A stretch of DNA of 64,000 nt from Toxotes chatareus. Lineage: Eukaryota > Chordata > Actinopteri > Toxotidae. The notes under the pieces were generated by a model. It did not search any database. It saw only the letters and a program-made list of their open reading frames with translations, and had not been told where the DNA came from. Below, piece by piece: positions 23,001 through 38,000 of this stretch (the stretch's first letter is position 1; every line of letters begins with the position of its first letter). The stretch covers positions 1,463,001-1,527,000 of the forward strand of contig CM028886.1 in NCBI GenBank assembly GCA_016801885.1. Direction: 5' to 3'. The translations under genes and the position numbers were made by a program.

Positions 23001-26000
23001 TTTCAGATTGAATCCTCAGTTCTGTATCTGTTCGGTATGAACCCAACACTTGACGGAGTAGAACCATCTGATGTTTTTGGAAACCACCTGTTTTGTTGTG
23101 CGGGTGTGAGGACTCGTGTGCCGCATGCTAAAGTGTTAGCGTGTGTTAATCACTGAGCTATCCGCCGGATCACCAGTGCTCACATCATACGCTGGGTAAA
23201 GTGACAAATGGGCCAAAGTCTTAACAAGCTGGTGCAGTTCTTTAAGAATGTAGTTCACCCCGCCCCCCGCCTCCTCCTCCTCCCCCCCCGCGGCCTCAGA
23301 TGACCTTTCCTGGCAAACTGAGCGGTCAAACATCCTCTCCCCTGGCCCCCACCGCGTTTCCCTCAAGGTGAAGTCATTGACTATTCAGCCACTGTCTTTG
23401 CACTTGTGATGTTGCCTGGGATGCGTCCTTGGCCTGCTCTGCCTCCCCAGAGGAAAGCCACCTCTCTCTCTGTCTCTCTCAGAAAGAGGGAGTCAGACAG
23501 ATTGTTGATGAGTCTGAAAATGAAGAGACTGTAGGATCTGAACATTAGCACCAGTCTGACACTGGATTTATGGGAAATTTGTCCATTTCCTTGATGTGAG
23601 TATGAACTGAAACCAGAGTGACAGGCAGCTGACAGGCTGACAGTTAGTTTGCTCATTTATATTTACTCTTTTCTATCTGCAGATAAAGCTGGTGTTATTT
23701 CAGCCAGTCACAGAAACTCAGCCAATCATAGCTTCTTTTCCTGGAAAATGTTTTTGGTGAATTTTGAGGAATTATTTTATGACAATAGAGTGAAATGACA
23801 GGAAACGAGGGAGCGAGGAAGATGACACGCAATAAAAGTTCCCGGTTTAAACCTCCTACCCCCCATGTGTCTTTCATCAATGTGTAAAACATTCGTTTTT
23901 CCTACTAACCACAAATGCAGCTTATGGCTCTGAAAAGTTTGTAAATTTGCTGTGTGCAGCACTCAGCGTTACACACTTTGTTGTCCACTTTCACATCTGC
24001 TGAATCATGTTTTCTTCTGTCGCTTCGTTCAGGCAGACGCCATGATCCCCTGAACGTCTGATCGGTTAGCCGCCATCAGTGCACTCCGCAGTCGTTTAAG
24101 CTTCGTGATGAAATCATTCTGAACAAACTGAGAGATGTAGCTGATATTTCTGTTTTTTAAAAGATATTGAAGATACATTGCATTTGACACAGTTTTTTTC
24201 AAAAACCTTTTCCTATTAAAATCTTACAGATGTGAGTGTCAACAGTTCTGTTCAGTGGAATGATTTGAGCGGCCAGCTTTATCCCTTGTGGCATTTCTGT
24301 CTTCAAAGCTTTCATTTTGGACTGACGGAGCCAAATTTAGGCATTAAAAACCTTTGAGTGATTATTTATTAATCCTGTTTTGATTAGAAATGTGTCTCTG
24401 CTGAGACCCACAAAACAAACTTTAATTTCCTTCATCGTTGCAAGTTTAATACTACTCTCACTCAAAGGGAAGAGCTCAGTGGCATAACTGTGATGTCTTT
24501 GATTTTCCACTCAGATGCCAACATCCATCCTCAGCAGAGACAGAGCGTCCGTCTTCCTCTCTGCTGCCCACAGGCTGCTTGTATAAAAGAAATCAGGTTA
24601 CACAGGAAACCAGGCAACATGTTTACGTGCTCTGTTGTAACTTGGTTACTGTAAAATCCACGTAAACATACAGCAGGTTCAGTAACTGGATTTCGTCCTC
24701 TGTCTTATTTCAGTAGCGTCATTCTCTTATGTTGCCTCCATGCAGGCGACAGCCGTGGCCGTTGTCCATCCCATTCTCATGTGTCATCTCAGGAAGGACT
24801 CATGGATGAACTGTTTAGGATTTGGTGGTCAAAGGTCAAATGTCAAGGTCACTGTGACCTTGTAAAACACAAGGTCAAACTTCAAAATGTTTACGCTAAA
24901 AATACTCTTATACCTTTTATTAAGACATGGATGCAAACTGAGGGCGTCCAACTGTGAGGCTGTAATTCTAGTTTTGACTCCATTAGTGATTCTGTTTCGT
25001 GGCAGACGGGCGGAGCTTTTCCTCACAGTGCAAATGTGTCTGGGTTTTTAAAATATTCAGAAAACAGACTTAACTACGGAGACCAACTTATTTCAACTTT
25101 TAGAGTTTCAGTTTTTGAAAACGAGGATGTAATGCTCCGTGTCACAGTGGTGCGTTCCCCGTGTTTGTCGTGTACATTTGTTCATGTAAAAAAGCAGCAT
25201 TAAAACATTACGTCTTTATTTGGCCGTGAGAGATGTTTTCTACGGATGGACAGATTTACATTCAAGCAGTGTGAGGCTCCTTGAATGTGCTTGTGTGGAG
25301 CTGGAGATTTCTTGGCCATTAGGCTGTGACAGTTTTATCCATCTCTACCATTTGTTTGCACTCGAATCATGCAGCTTTTTGTAATACAGAGATTTTCTCT
25401 TGTCAGATCAAAGCTTTTCTAATCACAGTTTGAGATAAATGGGCGGCATGTTTGTCAGACGCTGTTGTGAAGAAGAGAAAAGTTAAGTTATCAACAAGCG
25501 GAAAAAAAATACACTCTTAACTGATGATAGCAGGGGAATTAGGATTATAAAACAACAAAGGAAGACAGGGTGTCAAAGGGAAAAAGGACGAGTGAATATA
25601 CTCGAGGGTGAAAGGAGAGGTAATAATGGTAGATCTAGTTAAGTTGGAGGATGGGCGTCAGTCCGACCCTCCGGGGAGTTCTGTGGGAATCAGAATTCAG
25701 CTCACACTCTGCAGCTCCTGAAGTCTGACTCACAGCAGCTAGAAAGCTCCAAGGACACACAGGCCGTCCCTCTGTCTGTCTGCCCCCTCACACACACACA
25801 CACACACACACGCACATTCTTGTTTTACTATCTTTGTGGGGATCTGTCACTGACAGTGCATTCCCCAGCCCCTCACCCTAAACCTGACTCTAACCTGAAC
25901 CCTAAAACCAAGTCTTAACCCTCAGCCCTTTAAACTTGTGGGGTCCAACATTTTGTTCCCCACCAAGCTGTCGGACCTCACTAGTGGGCTCCTGGGTTTT

Positions 26001-29000
26001 GGACCCTGCGAATACAGTAAAATAAGAAAACTTGTGAACTAGCACTTGTGCTGGGGACTATTTTCACTGGCGGATTAATCCACATTTGGTGCCGGTGTGT
26101 GGACGGTGTGCATGTGTGTGTGTGTGTGTGTGCAACAGTGTCAAAGTAAACCAGTGTGTGTGTGTTCACGGCAGCTGTGATGGAAAGTGAAAACAGGAAA
26201 TTCTGAAGTAAATGAAAGAGTGTGCTTTAAAATACCCGGAGTTCCCTATGTTGCTCATGTTCAAATATTTTTTTCAATTCAATTCAATTCAATTTTATTT
26301 ATATAGCGCCTTCCACAATCAAAATTGTCTCAAAGCGCTTTACAGAGACCCAGAGCCTGACCCCAGAGCAAGCACTTAAGGCGACAGTGGCAAGGAAAAC
26401 TCCCTTTTAACAGGAAGAAACCTTGAGCAGAACCTGGCTCAGATGGGGGACCCTCCTGCCGATGGCCGGGCTGGGTGAAAGGAGGAAAAGGAGGAAGATA
26501 GGACAGCTAGGAATGGAGGAGAGGGGGAGAAAGACATGCAGCATAATACAGACAATGTGGGTCAGTATTTACATTACAGTTAGTCAACAGTTATTGGATA
26601 ATGTGTGCTCAGCAGATTAGAATTATGAAACAGAGCACAGAGGCAAAAAGCTGTCATGACTGGTAATTATTTACATTACAGTTTGCAAAGAATATTAATC
26701 AAATATTTATCTGTAGCAGAACGGAACATTAAACATGTTAGAAATAGATCATTGTAAACAATAAACAGCAGCAGGTGGGTGGAGCCAGGACCATAGGACA
26801 TGCAGCTCCGGAGCCAGAGGTACCTGCAGAAAGGTACAGAGAAAGAGACACCAGAGAGAAACAAGCACAGGACTACGGGACAGAGAGGACACAGAGTTAA
26901 TGACATGTAATAAAGGCTAATAGATTTGAGAGTGGGTCTGAGGAGAGAAAGAGAAAGAAGAAGAAGTGCACAGTAAATCATGGGATGTCCCCAGCAGCCT
27001 AGGCCTATAGCAGCATAACTAGGGGATGATTCAGTTGCCTGAGCCAGCCCTACTAAGGGCTATATCCTTAACTGTAACAGTGTCTATAGAGATAATTGTG
27101 ACTAACTATAAGTTTAATAAATAACTAGGACTGTAACTACAACTAATTATAAGCTTTATCAAACAAGAAGGTTTTAAGCTTCGTTTTAAAATTAGAGAGG
27201 GTGTCTGCTTCCCGAACCCAAACTGGCAGTTGGTTCCATAGGAGAGGGGCCTGATAGCTAAAGGCTCGGCCTCCCATTCTACTTTTAGAGATTTTGGGAA
27301 CCATAAGCAAACCTGCATTCTGGGAACGAAGCAATCTGTTAGGATGATATGGTACTATCAGCTCTTTGAGATATGAAGGAGCCTGGCCATTGAGGGCCTT
27401 ATATGTAAGGAGAAGGATTTTAAAATCAATTCTGGATTTTACAGGAAGCCAATGAAGAGAAGTTAGTACAGGAGTAATGTGATCTCTCTTGCTAATTCCA
27501 GTCAGTACTCTCGCTGCAGCATTTTGGATCAGCTGGATGCTTTTTAGATAGTTAACTGGACATCCTGATAATAGGGAATTACAGTAGTCCAGCCTAGAAG
27601 TAACAAAAGCATGGACTAATTTTTCAGCATCACTCTGCGACAGAATGTTCCTAATCTTACTGATATTGCGCAGGTGAAAGAAGGCGGTCCTAGAGACTTG
27701 TTTTATATGTGAGTTAAAGGACAGATCCTGATCAAAAATAACTCCAAGGTTCCTCACAGTCGTACTGGAGGCTAAATTAATGCCATCCAGAGTAACTATA
27801 TGATTAGATAAACTGTTTCTGAGGTGTTTGGGACCAAACAAAATAACCTCAGTTTTGTCTGAATTCAGAAGAAGAAAGTTACAGGTCATCCAGGCCTTTA
27901 TGTCTTTAAGACATGCCTGAAGTATGGTTAACTGATCTGTTTCGTCTGGTTTCATAGATAAATATAGCTGGGTATCATCCGCATAGCAATGGAAATTTAT
28001 TCCATGCTCCCTGATAATATTGCCTAGGGAAGCATGTATAAGGTGAACAGTATCGGTCCAAGCACAGAACCCTGTGGAACTCCATGACTTACTCTGGTAT
28101 ATATGGAGGGATCATCATTAACATGGACAAACTGGTATCTATCTGATAGATATGATTTAAACCAGCCTAGTGCTGTTCCTTTAATCCCAATAACATGTTC
28201 CAATCTATCCAATAGGATATTATGATCAATGGTGTCAAATGCAGCACTAAGATCTAGCAGGACAAGTATAGAGACGAGTCCATTATCTGATGCTATAAGA
28301 AGGTCGTTGGTAACTTTCACCAGTGCTGTCTCTGTGCTATGATGAACTCTAAATCCTGACTGAAAAACTTCAAACAAACCGTTCCTATGTAGATGGTCAC
28401 ACAGCTGAGTTGCAACAGCCTTTTCAAGAATTTTAGAATTAAAGGGAGATTGGATATAGGTCTATAGTTTGCCAAAATGTCAGAGTCCAGAGAAGGCTTT
28501 TTAAGTAAAGGTTTGATAACTGCAACCTTAAAAGCCTGTGGGACATATCCTGTAACCAACGAGAGATTTATCTGATCTAATATGTGAGTGCCAATCAAAG
28601 GCAACACATCTTTAAGAAGTCTGGTCGGGATAGGATCCAAAAGACATGTTGATGATTTAGATTTAGAAACTATTGAAGTCAATTCAGCTAGATCTATGGG
28701 AGAGAAACAGTCTAACGACAAATCAGGACTGGCAGACATTTCTAAAGATGCTGTTCTAGACATACCTACATCATTAACAGTTGTAGGCAGGATGAGATGG
28801 ATTCTGTCTCTAATGTCTACTATTTTGTTGCTAAAGAAGCTCATAAAGTCATTACTAGTGAGAGCTAAAGGGATGGATGGTACAACAGAGCTATGGCTCT
28901 TTGTCAGCCTGGCTACAGTGCTGAAAAGAAACCTAGGGTTGTTCTTGTTTTCCTCTATTAATGATGAGTAATAGGCAGTTCTTGCCTTACGAAGGGCTTT

Positions 29001-32000
29001 TTATACGTTATAAAGCTGTCTTTCCAGGCTAGGCGGAATTCCTCTAAATTAGTGGATAACCATTTCCTTTCCAGCTTTCGTGATATCTGCTTTAAAGTAC
29101 GTATTTGTGAATTGTACCATGGAGCTAGCTTCCTCTGATTACTGACCTTCTTTTTCAAAGGGGCAACAGAGTCAAGGGTTGAACGCAATGAAGCAGCAGT
29201 ATTATCAACTAGATAGTCTATATCTGCTGGAGTAACGTTTAGGCCATTGCCCTCTGTAAAACTGGCACATGGCAGCGGAGATAATGAAGATGGAATAGCT
29301 TCCTTATATTTGATAACAGCATTATCAGACAGAAATCTACAGTAGTTAATTTTTTTCTCAGATGCTGTGCAGTTCATTATTGTAAATTCAAATGTTACTA
29401 AAGAATGATCAGATAAAACAGGGTTCTGAGGGAATACTGTCAAATATTCAGCTTCTATGCCATAGGTTAGTACAAGATCAAGGGTGTGATTAAAACAGTG
29501 AGTTGGTTTGTTAACATTTTGTAAAAAGCCAATTGAGTCTAATACTGAATAGAAAGCAGTCTTAAGGCTGTCATTGTGGGTATCGACATGAATATTAAAG
29601 TCGCCCACTATAATTACTCTATCCGTACTAAGCACTAAATCAGATAAAAATTCAGTGAATTCAGACAAAACTCTGAGTAAGCAGCAGGTGGACGATACAC
29701 CACAGCAAATAGTACTGGTTTTTCTGTCTTCCAATTTGGATGTGAGAGGCTGAGGATAAGGCTTTCAAATGTACTATATTTCGGCTTAGGTCTGGGATTA
29801 ATTAATAAACTTGAGTGGTAGATTGCTGCCACTCCTCCTCCTCGGCCTGTGCCTCGAGGAATGTGATAATTAATATGACTAGCAGGGGTTGACTCATTTA
29901 GACTGACATACTCTTCCTCCTGCAGCCAGGTCTCGCTCAGACAGAATAAATCAATCTGCTGATCCATTATCAAATCATTCACTAACAGAGATTTAGACAA
30001 GAGAGATCTAATGTTTAATAGCCCACATCTGATTGTGGTGTTTTTAGGTTCAGATGCTTTTGTAGTATAAATTTTTGAGGTTTTTATGAGTAACACCTCT
30101 TGCATTTTTTAATTTATGCACTTTTTGTTGACGGGAGCAGACACAGTCTCTATAGGGTAAAGGGAATCGTTAGAATGGTAGGAATAATAAGAATCATGAG
30201 AATCATGGGTGGGTGACAGCTCTAGAGAAACTGCAGAGAAGCGTGTAGGACTGCAACTCTGCATCCTGGTCTCAACTCTGGGTTGTCATGACTTTGGTTT
30301 TCTAATGAAATCTGTCATATTTCTAGATATGAGAGCTGCACCATCCAAAGTTGGATGGATGCCGCCTCTCCTAATCAGACCAGGTTTTCCCCAAAAGTTT
30401 TCCAGTTATCAATGAAGGCCACGTCGTTTGCTGGACACCACCTAGACAGCCAGCGACGGAATGAAGACATACGGCTAAACATGTCATCACTGGTCAAATC
30501 GGGCAGGGGTCCAGAGAACACTACAGAGTCCGACATTGTTTTGGCAAAGTTACACACCGACTCCACATTAATTTTAGTGACCTCCGATTGGCGTAATCGG
30601 GTGTCATTACCGCCCGACGTGAATAACGATCTTACCAAATCTACGTTTATCCTTAGCCAGCAGTTTTAAATACGATTCAACGTCGCCCGCTCTGGCCCCA
30701 GGGATGCATTTAACTATGGTCGCTGGAGTCTCTAACTTCACATTTCGCAAAATGGAGCTGCCAATAACCAGAGTTTTTTCCTCAGCGGGTGTGTCGCTGA
30801 TTGGGGAAAATCTGTTTGAAACATGAAGCGGTTGATGGTGAACCACGGGCCGTTGTTTCATGCTATGTTTCCTTCGGACTGCCACAATTTTGTCCTCATT
30901 TTGTCCCCCCCCTTGTCTTTTATCCACAGACTGGTTGTTCCTCTACCTGTGCTGCTGTGTGCCATCTGTTTCCTCGCCCTGCCGTCGTCCTCTACCCCCC
31001 ACCATGACTCAGGTATGCATCCCTCCCTCCCCTTCGCCATCACATCCACTGTTACCATCCACCACTGACACCCAGGACTCCATTAAATCACACGTGACCT
31101 CTGGCTTTTTAGGGCAGGGAGGAGCTCTTTAGTCATTGTTTTTTGCTGACATTCACATTCTGGAAGCCACTTTCAAGGCCGTGTGAGTGTCCCAACAGAA
31201 AATCAGGTATTGAGAGATGTCACATATTGGCTGTAACATTATAATTTGGTATTCATGACAAGTTGATTTGGGAAAATGCAAACTAAATGTTTTCAGAATG
31301 ACTGACCTCTGTTGGTGACGAGTAGGAACAGCAGCAATATGACAGAACTACTCTTGTGCTTTGCTTACAACCCTACAAACCTCCTGCAGATATCAAACCA
31401 TCATTTTGTTATATGAGGCAGCAGAAAAAAAGTGTGCATGCCTACAGTTTCACGGGTGAGTAATCAATCACCCCTACCTAATTAAAGCTTTGGCCTGTAG
31501 TCCAATGCTGATATTAAATGTCAGGCCCTGGCTCTAATAGCTGGTTGCAGGGTTTTGATGCGAAGCTGGAAAAGTTTAATATATCAGGGAATGGAGGATA
31601 AAAATACGACAGACTGATTTACCAATAACCTGCTTCCTCTTTCCTCCTCTTCCTTTCACTTATTTTTCTATTCTTCCACCTCAGTGTTTTGTCACAATGC
31701 CATGTGGTGTTATTAGCCACGCACAGCTCCAGCGAAGGCAGTATATTCAATGTACTGCTGTGAAATTTGGTGCAAACATCTGTAGTGAGGTTTAAATTTT
31801 TTGGCACTGAGTGAAATATCCTGGCAGCTCTTCGGTGTTGAGTTTGAAGGATCGTTGCCGACCGTGGAAATATCAGTTTAACAAAGGAATCTTAACCCAA
31901 GTTCCATTCACTTGTGTGTGGTTTTATTTATTTAATTTTTTTGTTATTTTTTCCGCCGAAGCTTTTAACCACATCTCAAGGCCTTCCTCTGACGGTTTGC

Positions 32001-35000
32001 TGAGTTGCAGAGTGAACATGGGAAATATTATATATTATATATCAGGATTGTTGATATTGACATTAGTCCTGTTTTATTTTGGCTAATAATTGTATATATA
32101 GATGTATCTATGTCACTAATGCCACAGGAATTGGGTGTGTGAGAATGGTATCAAACTTTTCATTTAACTTTCATCAAGAACTTGTACATACATGTATATT
32201 CGTATTTCTCAAAATGTCACCTAAGCTTGCTTCTCCTCAGATGATTCAGAGCTTCTCCACGTGACCATTCCCACCTCCTCGCCTGTGTTTTCCGTGCTGG
32301 GTGGCTCTCTGACGTTACCCTGCCTGGTGTCTCTGGCCCACCCTCCGCCATCCCCCTCCACCAACGGCCGCCACGCCGTGCTGTCTCTCCCACGGGTGAA
32401 GTGGAGCGTCCTGACTCATGGCCGTGACACGGAGATCCTGGTGGCCCGGGGAGATAGAGTGAGAGTCAGCGAGGCCTACAAGGACCGAGCCTCGCTGCTC
32501 AACTACGCCTACTCCCCCGCTGACCTCACCCTGCGGCTGGACAGCCTGAGGCAGAACGACACCGGCTTCTACCGCTGCGAGGTGCAGCAGGGCCTAGAGG
32601 ATGCTGATGACGTGGCTGAGGTCAAGGTCAAAGGTTAGAACCAGACAGACTTTTTTCCACAGTATAGTGGATAAATAATAGATGTACATTAAAATGTAAA
32701 GAATACAGGTTCAACTGATAATTCTCTGTAGGTTCATCACAACAAAACCTGAACAAGCTTTACAAAGTTAGTGTTCATCGCAGGGCTGTTGTGTTCGCTG
32801 CCAGCCCACAGATCTGACCCAGGCACACTGAGAGAAAAGGGTTGAAAGCAACATGTAATCAGCTTTCACCAGGACTGTTTCTCTCTACAAAAACTAACAT
32901 CAGAATACGGCAGAAAAATAACCCGATGGCACTGACAGAACAGGCGAGTTAACACACAGCATGATGAAGGAGGTCGAGGTCAAACTGTTTTCTTGGAAAC
33001 AGAAAAAGGCTGTTTTGTGTTTCGTATTCCTGTATCTATGTAACGCAACACACACTCAACATCTGTGCTGAATGGCTGCCTCATTCAGTGCCAACCACGT
33101 TCTCTGACCAGAGTCAGCCGCTGTATCAGGCACTGTGTGCTGCATTAAATGTCGACGGCAGAAGATCCAGAGTAACACTCTGATTCCAGGAGATGCAGTT
33201 GAAAACATACTTGGACAAGAAACACGAGGAGGGCAGGGACCAACAAATGTAGTTTGGTCATTGTGTTCACTCGTCTTGGTTTGTTTGTAAAAAGTCAGTG
33301 TAAACACAAACAATAAAGCATTTATTCCCCTCGGTCTGGTCCAAACCAATCAAACCACAGGTCCAGAAGAAGTCTGACTGTGATATTTTATTATTTGAGA
33401 CCTGGTTTTACCGTGCAGGTCACCCTGCCTCCAGTGATGATTTTTTTCACATAAAACACTACGGGAGCCAGAATTCACAGAGCTCTTGTTCTGGGTTTTA
33501 CAGGGGTGGTGTTCCATTATCGTGATGCATCCAGCCGTTACGCCTTTACCTTTGAGCTGGCCAGAGAGGCCTGCGAGGACATCGGTGCTGAAATGGCCTC
33601 TCCGGAGCAGCTCCTGGCCGCCTACCACAGCGGATACGAGCAGTGTGATGCAGGCTGGCTCTCAGACCGCTCAGTGAGGTGAGGACCTGAGACAAAATGG
33701 CTCAGTGTTAAACAGGACACATCTACACTCACCACTGGATCAAGTGGGCTCTTAGCTAGAGAATCCTGCATTTGTGGTTGTGTGGACTCTCAGTGTACGT
33801 TTGGCAACAGCCCAGATTTTTAATGCAGCTCCGCACACACAACAACACTAAATTCTTAGACTGACTCGCTGCTGTCTGTGTGGCTGGGGGAGCATCCAGG
33901 ATGGAGGCCGGTCAGGTTGGAGGGCTGACAGTGGACCACTCAGCCAGCTAACATTTGATACGCTCTCTACATCTACAAATCAGAACACAGAGACCATCAA
34001 GAAGCTGAGAGGTTCTCATCTGAACTCAAACCAAACATTTCTCCCCACTTCCAACACTCCCTCAGAGAAGAGCTCAAACAAGCTGCCGTTACAGACGAAG
34101 AGGTACTCGGTGTTTCAACGCCGTGTGTCCTTTCTTTCTACAGGTATCCCATTCAGATGCCGAGAGAGGGCTGTTTTGGGGACATGGATGGACTGCCAGG
34201 AGTGAGGAACTATGGGCTGTTAGAGCCTGATGAGCTGTATGACGTCTACTGTTATGTGGAGAATATTGAGGGTAAGACACCCCCAAACCCCCCCCCCCAT
34301 ACAAAGCCAACTCCATTTTCCCAGTTTGTTTGGAAGGGCCTGTTCAGAACCCTGAACTCAACCCCGTCCAACACCTTTGGAATGAAATGGATGCAAACTG
34401 TGCCAGGCCAAACATGTGTTGGGCTTCACTAATGCTCTTGTGGCTGAATGGGAACAAATCCCTGCAGCCAGGTTATCGTGGAAAGCCCCAAACCAGAAGA
34501 GCTGAGGCTGTTATAGCAGCACCTTAATGCTTGCTGCTTTTGAGTGACACTCAGTTTTTATGTATGGGTGTAATGTTCGAGGTTTTACTCCATTTTGGCT
34601 GTGTAGTGTGTGTAGGCCATTATTGGAGAGCCATGGAAAAGCTCCCTGAGATTTCATAATCACACACTGCATTAAAAAAAACTCTGTGCACAGATGATAG
34701 TATGGGACTGGTATGTGTATATGTATTTACATCTGAAGATCATTTAAACCCAACACCTGTATCCCTGTGTGAAGGTGAGGTGTTCCATGGCTCCGCCCCC
34801 CAGCGTTTCACCTTCTGGGAGGCCAAGGCCTACTGTCTGAGCCACGGCGCTGAGCTGGCCACCACAGCTCAGCTATATGCAGCCTGGAATGATGGACTGA
34901 ACCACTGCAGTCCGGGGTGGCTGGCAGACGGAAGCGTGCGGTACCCCATCGTCACCCCTAGAGAACGCTGTGGAGGCGGAGAACCTGGGGTCAGAACCGT

Positions 35001-38000
35001 CTATCGCTACAGCAACCAGACGGGCTTCCCCGAGGCTCACACACGACACGATGTCTACTGCTTCAGAAGTAAGAGACTCTGGTACCAACTGCTTTAGTCT
35101 AATGTATTTTTGCTTGTTCTAAAATAACCACAAATACTGTAATTGGTCTCCCTGCGGGAGGTGAACCTGGAGGTGCCCACTTGTTAATTCTAATGATGAA
35201 GATCACAGATGCCTTTTCTTCTTTTTAGCATGCAAATAAGCTTTCTTGTTAAATTCTCAACCAAGTTTAATAGTATTAGGAATAGGTCCAGTAAAATCTT
35301 GGACATTCTAAAAAACATTTTCCAATTCTGCTCTTAATTCCAGGCGATAACAGCCCTTATACCGAATCTCCTCAGGATTTTCTTGCCACTGAGCCGGAGG
35401 ACATTGGCCAGGACATTGTTTTCTTAACTAATCCTTCCCAGGAGGAGGTTAGCCTCAGCGAGGTAACAGCAAAGGGAGGTGAAGAGGTGCAACACGCCCA
35501 GACGGTCAGTCCTGTAAAACAGGTCCCTGTGGAGGCTCAGTCCCCAACGCTGTGTTATGACAAGGAGCCGCTGCTCACAGTGGAACTTCATCAGCCTGTC
35601 GCCGCTCCGCCTGAGCATCAGCAGCCTGCAGAGAAGGCCAGCCACCCAGAGTCCTACCAGCCAGCACCTGTAGAAAACCCAGGCACACATCCTGAAGAGT
35701 CCCATGAAGTACATCCAACAGCTACTCCAAAGGCCGATGGTGCAGTAACTGCTGCTGAAGACTCCACTTTACCCACAGCTGATGGTTCAACTTCAGCGAG
35801 CAGAGAGCCGTCACAGACTCATGTTCCTGAGACATCTGGAGCTGATGCAAACGAGCTGCTCAACAGTTCCTCAGAGGTGCATGAGCAGGGGGAGCTGCTT
35901 GTTTCACAAGAGGACCACACTCCAGATGTCCACTTGGAACCTGCCTCTGAAGCTGAACTGGTCTCCTTGAGCACATCGTATGACGTTTCAGGGCAGCCAG
36001 AAGAGTCCAGCACCGGCACTGTTGAGGAGGCATCAGTGGTTATTACTTCACCCCACACTGAGGAAACAGATGTTCACTCCACTACGCCTGTAAACCTTCC
36101 AACAGAAGAGGAGTCTGGAGAGGAGAGTGCAAATTCTCCTGCAGATGAGGAAACACGAGACCCAGTAACTCAGAGTCCGATTGTTGTGGACGTCTCTGCT
36201 GTTTCCGAGCTGGTCCCTACAACTGATCCCAGTAAGTATACAGTGAATATTAAACATGGGCACCTCATATTTCATCAGCATTCAGGTTACAGTATCGAGG
36301 CTATTTTAGAGGTACCTCCACTGCTTGAGAGTCAACTTTACAACGAAAGAAAGAAAAATAATACTTTGGTGCCATGTTGATGCCTAAATTAAAAGGGTTG
36401 AGTATTATAGAACGTCTCCGACTCAGCGGATAGACTTGGGTCTGCCGTCATCAGTCTCAGCTGTTCTTATGCAACATGAATGTCATAGTGGAGTTAATGA
36501 AATGACCAGTTTCCAGTTTGAAAACTGAGTTCGTGTCAGTGTCCAGGCTGTAAATAGAATCTTCTTGGACTCTTGATAAGGGCAAACATTTACAGATATA
36601 ACATACTGTAGATCCCCAACGTCAACCAGAGTCCATCTTTAGGATGAGACGGACTTTGCTAGCATGGCCACAAACATATCCTTAGTATATAAAGTAAACG
36701 TCTACTCATTGCATCATATTGCACAAGTTGTAACTGGGACAGTTAATATGTAAGGAGATATTCTAAGACCTATGTTGTTGTTCTTATGCAGGTCTTCTTT
36801 TCAAACTAAATGGCTTCAGAACAGAAGATGCAGGTTATGATTCTGCTCAGGATCACTCAGCTGTGACCGTACAGTCCTCCATCCCAGTCGACCACGGAGA
36901 CGAGGAATTCAATAGCACTTCAGAGGAGGCAGCACCAGACGATCCAGCAGAGCAGAGTGGACACGTCCATCCTGCAGAATTCCCAACAGCAGAGGTTATC
37001 GCAGCCACAGACGACTCCGGCTCCAGTGTGGATGCTCCCGTCCTGAACAGTGATCCTGTCACTTTGTTGACATCCCCGGCATCTGTAACCCTGTCTCCTC
37101 CCTCTGTGGAGGTTGAAGCCAGCTCCCCGGACGTTATCACCTTCATACCCGAAAGCAATGCATCGTCTGGAGCCGGACCTCTTGAGGACATCCAGGAAAA
37201 AAATGAACAGGAGGGATTAGGAGGAAGCCCTGAAGTATTTTTCAGCACAACACAAAATATCATAGACAGTGACCCAGAGGGGAGGGGACAAGGTACCAGG
37301 GAGGGATCAGGCGAATCCTCAGGGGAAAGCCCAGAGATGAAACCCGAACTTCTGCTGACAAACCCAACGGCCTCCACAGACCCGGCTTCAGGAGGAACTG
37401 ATGCTGACGCTGGCACTGATGCATCTTCTTCATCGGATGGAAAAATCACACTGATCCCGCATCTGACCCTCACACCTGACTGGGAACCAGAGCCCTCCTC
37501 CTCCACACCGCAGGAGTCTCGCTCTGATCACGAATACAGCGCTCCCATCGCTGAGGAACCTGAGGATGTCTCTACAGAGCATGAGGTTGTGGTGGAGATC
37601 ACCACCAGCAGCATTAATGGTGAGTTCGAAGGATTGCTCCAACAAAAACCTATTCTGGGTATCAAACTCGTAACCTGTAGGTTTGAAAAGTCTCTTAAAA
37701 ATTTATGACTGAAGCTTTTTCTTTTTTACTTCTTTTCTTCTGAAACCACTGCTGCAGCATAGGCCACCTCTTGTCTCCATGTGTCTGCTCAGTATCTTCC
37801 AGAGTCTCTTTATTTGGATTTAATTTCAGTTTATTGAGTTCAGCATATGGGATCTTAGAGTATTTTCCCAGTTTGACAGTAGTTATTAGTCTGTGCTTTC
37901 ATTAGGCTCGTATGGCAATTAAATGCTGCATTATATTACTGCGAGAATTATTATTCCTCGTTTTCATTCCAAAAGCCAGATGCATGCCCAGCAAGCCTCT

